Shown: positions 12,101 through 17,137 of the stretch, piece by piece
Position numbering within the stretch: the stretch's first letter is position 1
Layout of the letters: every line of letters starts with the position of its first letter
Source: Streptomyces coacervatus
GTDB lineage: Bacteria > Actinomycetota > Actinomycetes > Streptomycetales > Streptomycetaceae
Direction of reading: 5' to 3'
NCBI RefSeq assembly: GCF_029223485.1
Contig: NZ_JARHTP010000006.1
Coordinates: 310,001 to 374,000 of the forward strand
DNA: 64,000 nt
Translations under genes and position numbers: made by a program
Notes under the pieces: model-generated
Seen by the model: the letters and a program-made list of their open reading frames with translations, nothing else
What the model was told of the DNA's origin: nothing
Database searches by the model: none

Positions 12101-12763
12101 CCAGGCGGCGTAGTCCGCGTACTGGAGGGGAAGAGGTTCCAGCTCGGGCGTACGACCGGCGGTGTGCGCGGTGTACAGGCTGCTCAGCTCGTCGGCGAAC
12201 ACGCCCATCGACCAGGCGTCACAGGCGATGTGGTGGAAGGTCACCACCAGCATGTGGTCGGCGTGGTCCAGCTGGAACAGTTTGGCCCGCACCGGCCAGT
12301 CCCGGGCCAGGTCGAGGGGGACGGACGCCTCCTGCTCCGCCAGTTCCCGCGCACGCTCGGCGCGCCGGTCCGCGGGCACATCGGACAGGCCGACGACCGG
12401 AAGTTCCAGCCGCCGCGGCGCGTCCACCACCTGGACGGGTTCCTCGCCGGACAGGACGTACCTGGTGCGGAGGATCTCGTGCCGGGTGACGATGCCTTCC
12501 AGGGCAGCGCGCAGCGCCTCGGCGTCCAGCGGCCCCCGCAGCCGGGCCGCCAGCGGTACGAGGTATTCGGGGCTGTCGGGAGCCATCTGGTTGAGGAACC
12601 ACATCTGCTGCTGCCCGAAGGACAGCCGCAGCGGCTGGTCGCGATCGGCCCTGGTCATCCGTGAGCGACGGGCTCCGCGGTCCCCGGACAACCAGCGCCG
12701 CAGCAGCTTCTCCCGCAGCTCGTTCCTGCCCTGTCCGTTGGACGGCTCGTCACCGGTGCTCAT
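1..12763 (-). CDS. Nonribosomal peptide synthetase, four modules visible, 3' end outside window
   Basis: One uninterrupted frame encodes 4,254 residues before the left edge. The domain order is C-A-T four times, with no epimerization, methylation or thioesterase domain in view. T domains carry the phosphopantetheine motif GGDSIRAV near residues 1046, 2090, 3137 and 4197. A-domain core motif YTSGSTG is near residues 650, 1714, 2757 and 3807. Residues aligned to the GrsA specificity positions give DVWCVAMVHK (A1, no confident match), DILQLGVIWK (A2 and A3, glycine-like) and DLPKIAEIGK (A4, asparagine-like); the final K is assumed. C1 has HHIACDAW, while C2-C4 have the altered HA(I/V)xEGW. The ATG at 12763 follows a GGAAGAGGAAG ribosome site. 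The gene lies downstream of an MbtH gene and probably shares its promoter. The product assembles a peptide from thioester-bound amino acids in the cytoplasm. The chain end cannot be predicted because the gene continues outside the window. Confidence 0.97.
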   Translation of the reverse strand, partial: MSTGDEPSNGQGRNELREKLLRRWLSGDRGARRSRMTRADRDQPLRLSFGQQQMWFLNQMAPDSPEYLVPLAARLRGPLDAEALRAALEGIVTRHEILRTRYVLSGEEPVQVVDAPRRLELPVVGLSDVPADRRAERARELAEQEASVPLDLARDWPVRAKLFQLDHADHMLVVTFHHIACDAWSMGVFADELSSLYTAHTAGRTPELEPLPLQYADYAAWQRRELADETLEAELAYWREKLADLPVLELPTDHPRPALRDPSGEGIAFAIPAHLAERIGKLAKDSGVTRFVVLLTAFQILLSRYTGTTDIPVGTTVSGRNRPELQRLIGYGINVLVARAAWNGDPSFSELLAAGRGTILDAFEHQAVPFARLVDELQPERDLSRSPLYQADFILRERQGAGLELPGLDVEPVTGDAIVKSDLTLDVEDAREGELNARLIFATSLFARETAERMADHYVRLLDGLTAAPQARLSTVDLLSDGELDRLLDVWNATVEFPVGECVHEVFARRAARVPDRVAVVCGERSLTYREVDERANRLAHHLRELGAGPEVLVGISLERGIELIPTILGVLKSGAAYLPLDPVNPDERLAHIAGDAGALVVVTQESLAGRVAGFFGGGLVVVDGERDAAAIAARPAAAPVALGGPDHLIYVIYTSGSTGKPKGVSLTHANVLRLFASAQQHYGFGDGDVWPLFHSYAFDVSVWEMWGALLHGGRLVVVPAAVTRSPEEFLDVLVGSGATVLCQTPSAFRSLSALAGAGDPRVGELALRAVVFAGERLELSELRPWTDVMGYERPALVNMYGITETTVHSTFHRVTEADVGRSDRNPVGVPLSDTAIHLLDGQGRLVPVGVAGEMYVGGPAVARGYLERPSLTAERFVPDPFGRAGARMYRSGDQARRLADGSLDFLGRIDKQVKVRGYRIELGEIEAVLRGHEAVRDAVVVAREGRDGEKSLVAYVIAETAVQAEELRVHLGASLPDYMVPAAYVTLDAIPLTPNGKLDHRALPAPDAAAFSASRYVAARTPVEERLAAIWSEVLGLERVSVEDSFFDLGGDSIRAVRLVGEIRAGGYEVSVRDVFEFRSVAELAGRLSGQTAGESLIAAVEPFALIGAEDRAALPEDVVDAYPLSQLQTGMLVEMLASRDSGEKLAAYHNVNSVRFDDEQPFVVDAFRAALNALASRHEALRTSMHLSGYSQPLQLVQATAELPLTVADLRGLGVEERERRKGEDLAEEQAGLFDLANPPLLRFRVHLEDGAWQLTVVHCHAITEGWTLSVLLTEVVECYQHLRDGRELPEYVAPSVRYADFVAAELESLGSEVDRSFWRGVVEEHAPLRLPAEWAGAEEGAPERHGVQVPFADLEDGLRGLALKANTSLKSVLLAAHLKVMSSLTSEDAFHTGVVFHGRLEAPGADRVLGMHLNTVPFPAVRPAGTWRRLVEQVYAQEAEIWAHRRYPLPAIQRETDSGRRLLSVMFEHQNFDQLDSPVIDSGADTKGAANEFSLSVVAADGAFHLGTSTSALDQIAVTRLASMYRSVLEAMAADAEGDASVACLAEGSWGRARGEVVEWSGGSTLELFEARAASAPGSPAVVCGDECVTFGELEGRANRLAHHLRGLGVGAGSVVGVCLDRGPGVLVAMLAVWKAGAGYVPVDPGLPGERRAYMLTDAGVSVLVTESGVGAAEFDGHRVLLDADAEAIAGESAGSLGVRPGAGELAYVLYTSGSTGRPKGVMIPHRALVNLLMSMAGVAGSDAGSVWLASTSISFDISGLELFLPLISGGRLVIASAGEVKDAEALVSLIGANEVTHVQLTPSGWRLLLAAGFADDAVTALVGGEACSPELAGELRARTRRLVNVYGPTETTIWSTFWEVPEETESVSIGGPLANTDLYVLDSNGRPVADGVSGELFIGGAGLARGYMGRADLTAERFVPDPFGPAGSRLYRTGDLVQRLQDGSLDYLGRIDSQVKVRGYRIELGEIETVLRAHAAVRDTVVSAREDHVGDKTLVAYVVADDAIDTADLRRHLGTTLPEYMVPAAFVAIDRIPLTNSGKVDHRALPAPEAEMFSARRHYVAPRTPLEERLAVIWAEVLGLEQVSVDDSFFDLGGDSIRAVRLVGALRAAGYEASIRDVFEHRSIAELAGRLSGQTAGESLIAAVEPFALISEQDRAALPEDVVDAYPLSQIQTGMLVEMLAAGEAGGNLYLNVNSFRIPDARPFSAEALREALNVVAGRHDVLRTSMHLSGYSRPLQLVHAEAEIPLSIQDLSALTAERQIAALREFADAAGAEQLELTIAPLMRVAVHVESEEAWRLIFCYNHAIAEGWAVNSLLMEVLAAYRALRDRHEVPAYEAPSVRYADFIAAEMDSVSHGADQAFWTGVVQEHVPFAMPAGWGVRNGTGDPLRIELDFHELEPALRGLAKEAGTSFKSVLLAAHAKVMSSLTNEDAFLLGVVFHGRLEAPGADRVLGMHLNTLPFPVSRPTGTWQQLVKKVYARETEIWEHRRYPLPAIQRSAKGDGRLISVMFDHLDFHQVDTDAVDVGAGLGTGANEFAVNVIVNGHTLVIKANADALSPATAERLASMYRLVLEAMADDPAGDATAAYLPEVEKTPVSRLQTESTNEALTLELFEAQAASAPKSVAVVFGDERVTFGELEERSNRLAHHLRGLGVGAGSVVGVCLDRGPGVLVAMLAVWKAGAGYVPVDPGLPEERRGYMLSDAGVSVLVTESTVAADGFDGHRVLLDADAAVIAAESAGSLGVRPGAGELAYVLYTSGSTGRPKGVMIPHQALHNLLMSVRDDIGINRGSAWLASTSISFDISGLELFLPLVTGGRVVMASADQVKDAEALIELIGRNRVTHAQLTPSGWRLLLAAGFDNYAVTALVGGEACSPELARELREKTQRLVNVYGPTETTIWSTFWEVPEETESVSIGGPLANTDLYVLDSNGRPVADGVSGELFIGGAGLARGYMGRADLTAERFVPSPFGPAGGRLYRTGDLVQRSADGELDYLGRIDSQVKIRGYRIELGEIETVLRAHDAVRDTVVSAREDQAGDKTLVAYVVADDAIDTADLRRHLGTTLPEYMVPAAFVAIDRVPLTNSGKVDHRALPAPDVTAFAGARHIAPRTPLEERLAAVWSELLETERVSVEDSFFDVGGDSIRAVQLVGALRAAGYEVSVRDVFEFRSVAELAGRLSGQTAGESLIAAVEPFALISDEDRAALPEDVVDAYPLSQIQTGMLVEMLAAGEAGGNLYHNINSFRIPDDNEFSLPVLTEAVETVVRRHDILRTSMHLSSYAQPLQLVHATAEVPVTVHDWRGTSADEQREALRAFADREWALGFDLGSAPLVRIAAQLEEEGAWRLTISHSHAVTEGWTINSLMMEIVECYGHLRDGRELPAYEAPSVRYADFIAAELDALDDSEHRSYWQLVLAGHTPVRVPDTWADENGAATEFQRLAVPYHDVEEGLRRLAGQAKASLKSVLLAAHLKVLSTLTSDAAFHTGVVFHGRLEAPGAERVLGMHLNTVPFPGTRPAGTWRDLVERVYAQEAEIWEHRRYPLPAIQRDSGTGQRLITTLFDHQDFHQVDGEVVDTGATENAGGNEFALNVIVTGGTVKLVTTTAALTRTNLERLGAMYRAVLEAMAADAAGDASVTCLPQGERELLAAWGTADTVAWPVGTTVDLVERQAAATPDAVAVVVGEHRLTFAEIDERANRIAHHLRALGAGPDTLVGVGLHRDLHLVPALLGVWKTGAAYLPLDPAIPAERLGYMLDDTRASIVVTTADLMPVLGDVHSGTFVVLDRDRSLIDQQAVTPVERSIDPQQLAYVIYTSGSTGRPKGVMVHHDGLANYLRWTVQAYAAHGTTGAPLFSSISFDLGIPNLFTPLITGQPVHLMPMDLDTAELGAALAAAGPFSFIKLTPGHLDLLTHQLTPQQARDVAGLVIAAGDTFPTALAARWRALAGDEGTRVGSEYGPTEITIGNSGQPIDRLPENELIPLGDPIPNSTMYVLTEDLRLAPAGVAGEVYIGGTGLARGYLNRPSLTAERFVPDPFGPAGSRLYRSGDQARRLADGSLDFLGRIDNQVKVRGYRIELGEIEAALRGHPSVRDAAVVAREADGGDKALVAYVVPEGHELDVPQLRAHLGASLPDYMVPVAYVELAAIPLTANGKVGYRALPAPDVAAFSVSRYVAPRTPVEERLTAIWSDVLGLEQVGVEDGFFDLGGDSIRAVRLVGALRAAGYEVSVRDVLEHRSVAELAGRLSGQTAGESLIAAVE
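3185..6315 (-). other. NRPS module 3 (C-A-T), predicted glycine
   Basis: The condensation motif reads NHAIAEGW. The A domain has the same ten specificity residues as module 2 (DILQLGVIWK) and is nearly identical to it in DNA over about 1.4 kb, indicating recent duplication or gene conversion. A Gly-Gly dipeptide is therefore expected in the product. Confidence 0.75.
3492..4870. repeat. Long direct repeat, A3 copy (pairs with 6627-8005)
   Basis: The A-domain coding DNA of module 3 aligns with that of module 2 at a constant offset of 3,135 bp at both ends. Long stretches are identical, for example around 3924-4010 against 7059-7145. This points to intragenic duplication followed by homogenisation. 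Confidence 0.85.
6316..9454 (-). other. NRPS module 2 (C-A-T), predicted glycine
   Basis: The condensation motif reads HCHAITEGW, so the catalytic second histidine is kept but Asp is replaced by Glu. The A domain gives DILQLGVIWK, one residue from the glycine code DILQLGLIWK as I recall it. The module starts at the near-identical T-C linker that recurs about every 3.1 kb in this gene. Confidence 0.75.
6627..8005. repeat. Long direct repeat, A2 copy (pairs with 3492-4870)
   Basis: This is the partner of the module 3 A-domain repeat. Differences cluster around the segment between core motifs A3 and A4 (7505-7560), while the substrate-pocket residues are unchanged. Confidence 0.85.
9455..12763 (-). 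other. NRPS module 1 (C-A-T), substrate uncertain
   Basis: The condensation domain occupies about residues 30-470 with an intact HHIACDAW motif, the adenylation domain about 500-1005 and the carrier domain about 1025-1095. Specificity residues read DVWCVAMVHK, with TVLCQTPSAF at the position where threonine-type domains usually have TVLNQTPSAF, and MYGITETT at core A5. This does not match a code I recognise. The C domain at the very N-terminus means the synthetase either accepts an acyl or peptidyl group from another protein or is lipo-initiated. Confidence 0.8.
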
Positions 12764-12835
12764 GCTTCCTCTTCCCCCAAGCGACTTTCTTCAGCAATCA
12801 GTTGTGCGCCGGACGACTGCCGGGATCCGACCCCC

Positions 12836-12857
12836 GGCGAGGCCATGGGGCCTCGCC
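12836..12857. terminator. GC hairpin between mbtH-like gene and NRPS gene
   Basis: The arms GGCGAGGCC (12836-12844) and GGCCTCGCC (12849-12857) form a 9-bp perfect stem with a 4-nt loop. No U-run follows on either strand. It lies in the 126-nt gap between the MbtH gene and the synthetase, so it more likely limits read-through or protects the mRNA end than fully terminates. Confidence 0.5.
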
Positions 12858-12889
12858 CAGGTCGTGGTCCGTCCGCAGCGGACGCTTCC

Positions 12890-13108
12890 TCAGCTCGCCG
12901 CGCTCTCCGCCATGCGCCGGCGCAGGCTCAGCGGGCGCATATCGGTCCAGACCTCGTCGATATGGGCCAGGCATTCGTCTTTGGTGCCGCGGGTGCCCTC
13001 GGCGCGCCAGCCCTCGGGCATCTCCCGGTCCGCCCACCAGATCGAGTACTGCTCCTCGTCATTGAGAACGACGTCGTAGATCTGCACGTCGGCGCTCTGC
13101 TCGGCCAT
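12890..13108 (-). CDS. MbtH family protein
   Basis: The 72-residue product matches the full MbtH family length. It shows NDEEQYSIWW, the P-x-GW pair, the central CLAHIDEVWTDMRPLSLR and the invariant tryptophans. MbtH proteins bind NRPS adenylation domains and are needed for their folding or activity. The ATG at 13108 follows CCTAGGAGCGAA, a good ribosome site. It is the first gene of the leftward NRPS operon and probably activates one or more A domains of the adjacent synthetase. The divergent oxygenase gene starts 187 bp away. Confidence 0.95.
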   Translation of the reverse strand: MAEQSADVQIYDVVLNDEEQYSIWWADREMPEGWRAEGTRGTKDECLAHIDEVWTDMRPLSLRRRMAESAAS

Positions 13109-13295
13109 TTCGCTCCTAGGTTGAATGAGACTGGATCAACGACACTGTGCGGCGCTCCCCTATAAGCCGTCTATACCGTTCGCCGAAAACCCCGACCAGA
13201 GCATGTAGAGGCTATATAGACACGACTGTCAGAATGCTCGAACGGCTAATTTCGGCACCTTTGGAAATCATCGACGGAAGGGAGGGGCGGCCTCG
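13109..13295. promoter_or_regulatory. Divergent promoter region of NRPS operon and oxygenase gene
   Basis: This 187-bp region is AT-richer than its surroundings. It contains GTCTATA (13169-13175) and its inverted partner TATAGAC (13215-13221), 39 nt apart. Both flanking genes are read outward from here, so it must hold both promoters. I cannot assign -10/-35 boxes with confidence. Confidence 0.5.
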
Positions 13296-14231
13296 ATGAA
13301 AGACGGTCACGAGTGGAGTCCCCTGGAGATAAGCCCGGCGGATGTGCAGTTGGAGGCCAGCGCCGAGGGACTTTCCACATTTGTGAAGTCGGCGGACATC
13401 GGCGGCCTTCTGGTGAAGGAGAAGGCCGTGGTCTTCCGCGGCTTCGGAGTGGACGAGATGTCTCTCGATCCGATCATCGACGAATTGCTGCCCAGCCGGG
13501 CGGCCTATGTGCACGGAAACTCACCCCGGACCAAGGTCGGCCAGAACGTGTACACCTCCACGGAGTACCCGGCCGAGTTCGTCATCTCGATGCACAACGA
13601 GCTGTCGTACGCGCACCGCTGGCCCAGTCGGCTGCTGTTCTTCTGCGCCGTCGCAGCGGAGACGGGCGGCGCCACTCCGGTGGTCGACGGGGCGCTGTGG
13701 CTCGCCTCCCTCGACGACGAGGTGCGGGAGGCGTTCGCCGGGGGCGTGCGCTACACCCAGAACCTGCACGGCGGCCGGGGCCTGGGCAAGAGCTGGCAGC
13801 AGACCTTCGAGACCGAGGACCGCGACGAGGTGGAGCGGTTCCTCACCGAGGCCGAGGCGAGCTGGGAATGGCGCCGGGGGGACGATCTGAGGATCACCCA
13901 CGCCCGGCAGTCGATCCTGCGGCACCCGGTCACGGGCACGGAAGTCTGGTTCAACCAGTCGGACCAGTGGCATCCGGCGACCCTGGGCAAGGACGCGGCG
14001 GCCCTGGCCAAGGTGCTGCCGATGGACGAGCTGCCGCAGACGGTCACCTTCGCCGACGGCAGCCCGATTCCCCCGGAGTACGTCCTGCAGGTGCGCGACC
14101 GCGGTCTGGAGGCGGCCGTCGACGTCGACTGGCGGACCGGGGATCTGATGCTGATCGACAATGTGCTGGTCGGCCACGGCCGGCGGGCCTTCACCGGTAG
14201 GCGCCGGGTGCTCGTCGCGATGTCCGGTTAG
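13296..14231 (+). CDS. TauD/TfdA-family Fe(II)/2-oxoglutarate-dependent oxygenase (SyrP-like)
   Basis: The 311-residue product has the facial-triad start MHNELSY (His100, Glu102), which replaces the usual HxD by HxE as in SyrP-like amino-acid hydroxylases. The distal His294 lies in VGHGRRAF, and an Arg about nine residues later can bind 2-oxoglutarate. The family uses O2 and 2-oxoglutarate to hydroxylate or desaturate a substrate, which in NRPS clusters is often a carrier-bound amino acid. The ATG follows GGAAGGGAGGGG. It is divergent from the MbtH-NRPS operon and ends in a shared terminator facing the AsnO-like gene. A halogenase is excluded because the carboxylate ligand is present. The substrate is unknown; the module 1 residue or the hydroxy-Asn precursor are candidates. 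Confidence 0.9.
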   Translation: MKDGHEWSPLEISPADVQLEASAEGLSTFVKSADIGGLLVKEKAVVFRGFGVDEMSLDPIIDELLPSRAAYVHGNSPRTKVGQNVYTSTEYPAEFVISMHNELSYAHRWPSRLLFFCAVAAETGGATPVVDGALWLASLDDEVREAFAGGVRYTQNLHGGRGLGKSWQQTFETEDRDEVERFLTEAEASWEWRRGDDLRITHARQSILRHPVTGTEVWFNQSDQWHPATLGKDAAALAKVLPMDELPQTVTFADGSPIPPEYVLQVRDRGLEAAVDVDWRTGDLMLIDNVLVGHGRRAFTGRRRVLVAMSG

Positions 14232-14290
14232 GAGTTCCGCAGCACCCGGCAGACCGACAACCCCATAGGCAACGCCCCCTGTGTGCGACA

Positions 14291-14328
14291 GTGCGCCGGC
14301 GGCTCCCTTGACGGAGCCGCCGGCGCAC
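14291..14328. terminator. Bidirectional terminator between two convergent oxygenase genes
   Basis: A 16-bp perfect stem (14291-14306 with 14313-14328) closes a 6-nt loop. It lies between the stop at 14231 and the convergent stop at 14345, so it can serve both genes. Confidence 0.85.
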
Positions 14329-14344
14329 CTGGTGTCCGTGCTGT

Positions 14345-15358
14345 TCAGCTGATGACGGGGCCGCCGCCCACCCGCTGCGCCAGGCCACGGCGGTTGTCCA
14401 GGTGGACGAAGGTGCGGTGGAGCCAGCGGTCGCGGCCGTCGTAGCGCGGTGTGAATGCAGTACGGCCGTGAATGGCTATGCGATTGTCCAGGAACGCCAT
14501 TTCGCCGGGTTGCAGCACCAGGGACGCAGCCACCTCCAGAAACGCGTTGCGCAACAGTTCCAGTGCTGCCTTCGCGGTGTCGTCGAGGGCACAGGTGGCG
14601 TGGAAGTCGACGCGTACGTTCGGGTCGTCCGGCAGTCCTCCCAGGACGGCGTGGGACTCGTTCGCGGGTACGGTGCCGCGGCCGTGGAGCGAGCTTGCCG
14701 CCCGGAACGAAGGCGGTGGCTCCGTGGCAAATCGCGGCTGGAACAGGACGTCCCGGACGTCCTGCGGAAGGAGCCGGACCGCCCGCCGCACCGAAGAGAC
14801 CAGCGTGCCGGCCGTCCCGGAATGGTCGTTGCGCAGACACAGCAGCCCGACGAAATCGGGTCTGTGGGCATGGAACGCGTTCTCCACGTGCAGTTCGAGC
14901 GGGATCGAGCCGGCATTGCTCTGCGACCCCTCCCGTCCCGGCACCGGCACCACGTTCTGGACCAGCGCACCGGACTTCTCGTCGCGAAAGGCGACGACTT
15001 CGCCCAGGTACAGGCTGATCAGTACGGCGACCGCAGCCGGCACGGTCACCGTACGTTCCACCGATTCCGTGACGGTCGGAGTCGCGGGGAGGCCGGGATC
15101 GCCGACGGGCAGGTTCCGGAGAGCCATCACTCCGTCGTCGCCCGGGTCGTGCCGGAACCGGCGTACCGCTTCCCGCAACCGCAGGGGCAGTCGGCACGAC
15201 AGCTCCCGGGCCTGTGTGAGCCACTCCCGGTCGTCGATCAGCCGCCGCCCGGCGTCTGCCAGGAGGGCCGCCACCTGCCCCAGCTCATCCCGTTCGGCAC
15301 TGGTGAGCGTCAGGTCGAGCAGGGCGCGCTCAGGAACCAGAGTCCCTTGATCCATCAT
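14345..15358 (-). CDS. AsnO-type L-asparagine beta-hydroxylase (clavaminate synthase-like fold)
   Basis: The 337-residue product aligns along its length with AsnO of the CDA cluster and relatives such as VioC. It keeps the iron ligands His157, Glu159 (ELHVENAFH) and His297 (IAIHGRTAF), and Asp251 (NVRVDF). Asp251 corresponds to AsnO Asp241, which selects Asn over Asp. AsnO hydroxylates free L-Asn to (3S)-3-hydroxy-Asn before activation by the NRPS. I chose the ATG at 15358 because homology begins there and GAGAGAAAG lies upstream; an ATG at 15430 adds 24 residues with no homology. The adjacent NRPS has an Asn-like A domain in module 4, which makes a precursor-supply role likely. Confidence 0.92.
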   Translation of the reverse strand: MMDQGTLVPERALLDLTLTSAERDELGQVAALLADAGRRLIDDREWLTQARELSCRLPLRLREAVRRFRHDPGDDGVMALRNLPVGDPGLPATPTVTESVERTVTVPAAVAVLISLYLGEVVAFRDEKSGALVQNVVPVPGREGSQSNAGSIPLELHVENAFHAHRPDFVGLLCLRNDHSGTAGTLVSSVRRAVRLLPQDVRDVLFQPRFATEPPPSFRAASSLHGRGTVPANESHAVLGGLPDDPNVRVDFHATCALDDTAKAALELLRNAFLEVAASLVLQPGEMAFLDNRIAIHGRTAFTPRYDGRDRWLHRTFVHLDNRRGLAQRVGGGPVIS

Positions 15359-15703
15359 GTCCACTTTCTCTCGTCGTCCTGGAACTCCCACACCACCTTG
15401 GGAAAACCCAACGGCGAGAACACGATGCAATGCAAAGCCATATTTGTTCGATACGTGGCCGATGTGCCGGACGTGTACCGGGCGCCGCCCAGTGCACAGA
15501 ACCGCTCGCTGCGACGACAGCGGAGAGGTGGGTTATCCCTACCCCCGTTTCGGGGGCCTTCCCTCGTGGCACGGCCGGTCGACGGCCCCTTAGCGTAAGT
15601 CGTGGATTTCGGAGGTCCGGACTGAGGTACGGACTGAGGTACGGACTCGGAGATCCGGACACTGAGCGCTTCCTCGTGAGACATACCGCGCTGGAGAAAA
15701 ACC
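15359..15703. other. Intergenic region between divergent hydroxylase and methyltransferase genes, with short tandem repeat
   Basis: No credible gene is present. Two tandem copies of GGACTGAGGTAC begin at 15619 and are followed by a degenerate third copy. The region must hold promoters for both flanking genes. Confidence 0.6.
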
Positions 15704-16429
15704 ATGCAACGACTCTCTTCACGGTTCGGCCTTCCCCGGGGCAAGGCGGGTGCCTGTGCATTGGCCGGCGTATCGGCGGCGGCAGCCGCTGCCGCCTGGT
15801 GGGCGTCCGACTCCGCGCCGTACCCCTACGCACAGCGCTGGATTCTCGATCTTCCGCTGCCGTTCCTCACCCAGGAGCGGTTGAACAGCCTGCTCCGGCC
15901 GCAGCCTGGCGGGCGCGTCCTGGAAATCGGCCCCGGTACCGGGCTGCAAGCGCTGGAAGTGGCTCCGCGGCTCGGCCCCGACGGCACGTTGCAGATCGTC
16001 GACATCCAGCAGCAGATGCTCGACCATGTGATGCGCCGCGCTGCAGACCGGGGCATCGACAACATCGTCCCGACCCTGGCCGACGCGCGGGAACTCCCCT
16101 GCGAGAGTGCGAGTTTCGACGCCGCCTACCTGGTCACGGCGCTGGGTGAGATCCCTGATTTCCCGTCCGCGCTCAAGGAGTTGCGCCGGGTGCTCAAGCC
16201 GACCGGTCGTCTCGTCGTGGGCGAGTTCTTCGACCGCCACCAGGTCCGTCCGGCCGCTCTGGCGCACCACGCGAACGCCGCCGGACTCCACCTGACCAGG
16301 CAGATCGGGAGCGTCATGGCCTACTACGCCCTGCTGGAACCGTGCACATCGGCCACCGGAAACCACCACCTCCAGGTTCCGGCCGCGGCAGCCGCGGCAC
16401 CGTCGCCCACGGCTGCCGACCCCCTCTGA
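15704..16429 (+). CDS. Class I SAM-dependent methyltransferase with N-terminal membrane helix
   Basis: The 241-residue protein starts with an Arg-rich segment and a hydrophobic Ala-rich helix (about residues 15-32), which suggests membrane anchoring. A Rossmann methyltransferase core follows: motif I VLEIGPGTG (about 67-75), acidic IVDIQQQ, and the post-I motif LADARELPCESASFDAAY. The C-terminus is Ala/Pro-rich. It resembles the UbiE/Methyltransf_11 group, whose substrates cannot be read from sequence. It sits at the edge of the NRPS segment just before the tRNA, so it may or may not belong to the peptide pathway. Confidence 0.85.
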   Translation: MQRLSSRFGLPRGKAGACALAGVSAAAAAAAWWASDSAPYPYAQRWILDLPLPFLTQERLNSLLRPQPGGRVLEIGPGTGLQALEVAPRLGPDGTLQIVDIQQQMLDHVMRRAADRGIDNIVPTLADARELPCESASFDAAYLVTALGEIPDFPSALKELRRVLKPTGRLVVGEFFDRHQVRPAALAHHANAAGLHLTRQIGSVMAYYALLEPCTSATGNHHLQVPAAAAAAPSPTAADPL

Positions 16430-16751
16430 TCCCCGGTTCTGGTCACTCCCGTAGGAGACGACCACGACCGGCGCCGGCCGGTGGCACTCCCCCGCGCACA
16501 TCCGTGCGGCCACCGGCCGGCACACCCTCACCCCGCTGTCGCGCCGTCGCACAAGGGCTTGTCTTCCGGTTCTCACGGGAGGGACCTCGCCTCGACGACA
16601 GACAGCACATCCCGCTCCGCCCCCCGACCGACAACCGCTAGACTGTGAACGGTGCACCGCTTCGGCGGGGCACCGTGTGGGTGTCTGGGGCCTTTCGGGA
16701 CGGGATCCATCCGATACGGCCGCTTTCCAACACATTTGCCCACACATCCCT
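16430..16751. other. Intergenic region upstream of tRNA-Arg
   Basis: No gene is seen. A hairpin with one mismatch (16651-16660 with 16665-16674) lies about 80 nt before the tRNA, and CGCTAGACT near 16637 resembles a -10 box. The tRNA promoter is expected here. Confidence 0.5.
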
Positions 16752-16824
16752 GCCTTCGTAGCTCAGGGGATAGAGCACCGCTCTCCTAAAGCGGGTGTCG
16801 CAGGTTCGAATCCTGCCGGGGGCA
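16752..16824 (+). tRNA. tRNA-Arg (anticodon CCT)
   Basis: The 73-nt sequence folds as a cloverleaf. The acceptor stem GCCTTCG pairs with CGGGGGC, the D-arm holds GCTCAGGGGATAGAGC, the anticodon loop CTCCTAA sits between CCGCT and AGCGG, and the T-arm is CGCAGGTTCGAATCCTGCG-like. The terminal CCA is not encoded. Its 3' 42 nt are repeated twice downstream, marking it as an integration target. Confidence 0.95.
16783..16824. repeat. att-like direct repeat, copy 1 (inside tRNA-Arg)
   Basis: These 42 nt run from the anticodon loop to the tRNA end and recur identically at 21221-21262 and 22243-22284. Tyrosine integrases commonly use such tRNA 3' halves as attachment sites, so this is the attL-side copy that keeps the tRNA intact. 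Confidence 0.9.
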
Positions 16825-16844
16825 CAGAGAAACACCTGGTCAGA

Positions 16845-16873
16845 GGCCCTTCCGTCCATCGGGCGGAAGGGCC
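16845..16873 (+). terminator. Terminator hairpin after tRNA-Arg
   Basis: The arms GGCCCTTCCG (16845-16854) and CGGAAGGGCC (16864-16873) form a 10-bp stem 20 nt after the tRNA. Confidence 0.8.
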
Positions 16874-16891
16874 CTCGTACTCGCAGCACAC

Positions 16892-17047
16892 ATGCGGCTG
16901 CGAGCAGAGGCGGGGAGCCTCATCGACGTACACGCCGACGCCTACGCCGACCAGATGGACGACCCCATCCACCAGCGCTTCGCCTGGTTCGTCGACCACT
17001 GGACCGGCTGGGCATGGGCATGGGCCAGACGTTTTCGCAGGTCATAG
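16892..17047 (+). CDS. Small hypothetical ORF, possibly a remnant
   Basis: An ATG frame of 51 codons encodes an acidic, Trp-rich peptide ending WAWAWARRFRRS. The stop lies inside the sequence that is repeated at 21186-21220. There is no clear ribosome site and no family I recognise. It may be the end of a degraded mobile-element gene. Confidence 0.25.
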   Translation: MRLRAEAGSLIDVHADAYADQMDDPIHQRFAWFVDHWTGWAWAWARRFRRS

Positions 17048-17064
17048 CCCTATCCGGGGAACTC
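17029..17064. repeat. Imperfect direct repeat, partner of 21186-21220
   Basis: About 33 of 36 positions match the sequence immediately left of att copy 2, including GCAGGTCATAGCCC. Here the att core is missing. It looks like an old junction sequence left after deletion or rearrangement. Confidence 0.7.
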
Positions 17065-17137
17065 GTCATGCGCAGGACGGAGCCGATCGCGCACGGGCTG
17101 AGCGTGGGTCCGCCGATCCACTGCGGGTGCCCCGGGC

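Noticed and set aside
2069..12664. Very long plus-strand open frames opposite the NRPS gene
   Set aside because: They are antisense shadows caused by codon bias. The products are His/Arg/Gln-rich without domains, while the minus strand gives a continuous NRPS.
13296..14231. Oxygenase as a SyrB2-like halogenase
   Set aside because: Halogenases have Ala or Gly in place of the carboxylate ligand. Here the motif is HNE with Glu present.
14402..15598. Plus-strand frame opposite the AsnO-like gene
   Set aside because: No domain is visible and the minus frame has clear catalytic residues.
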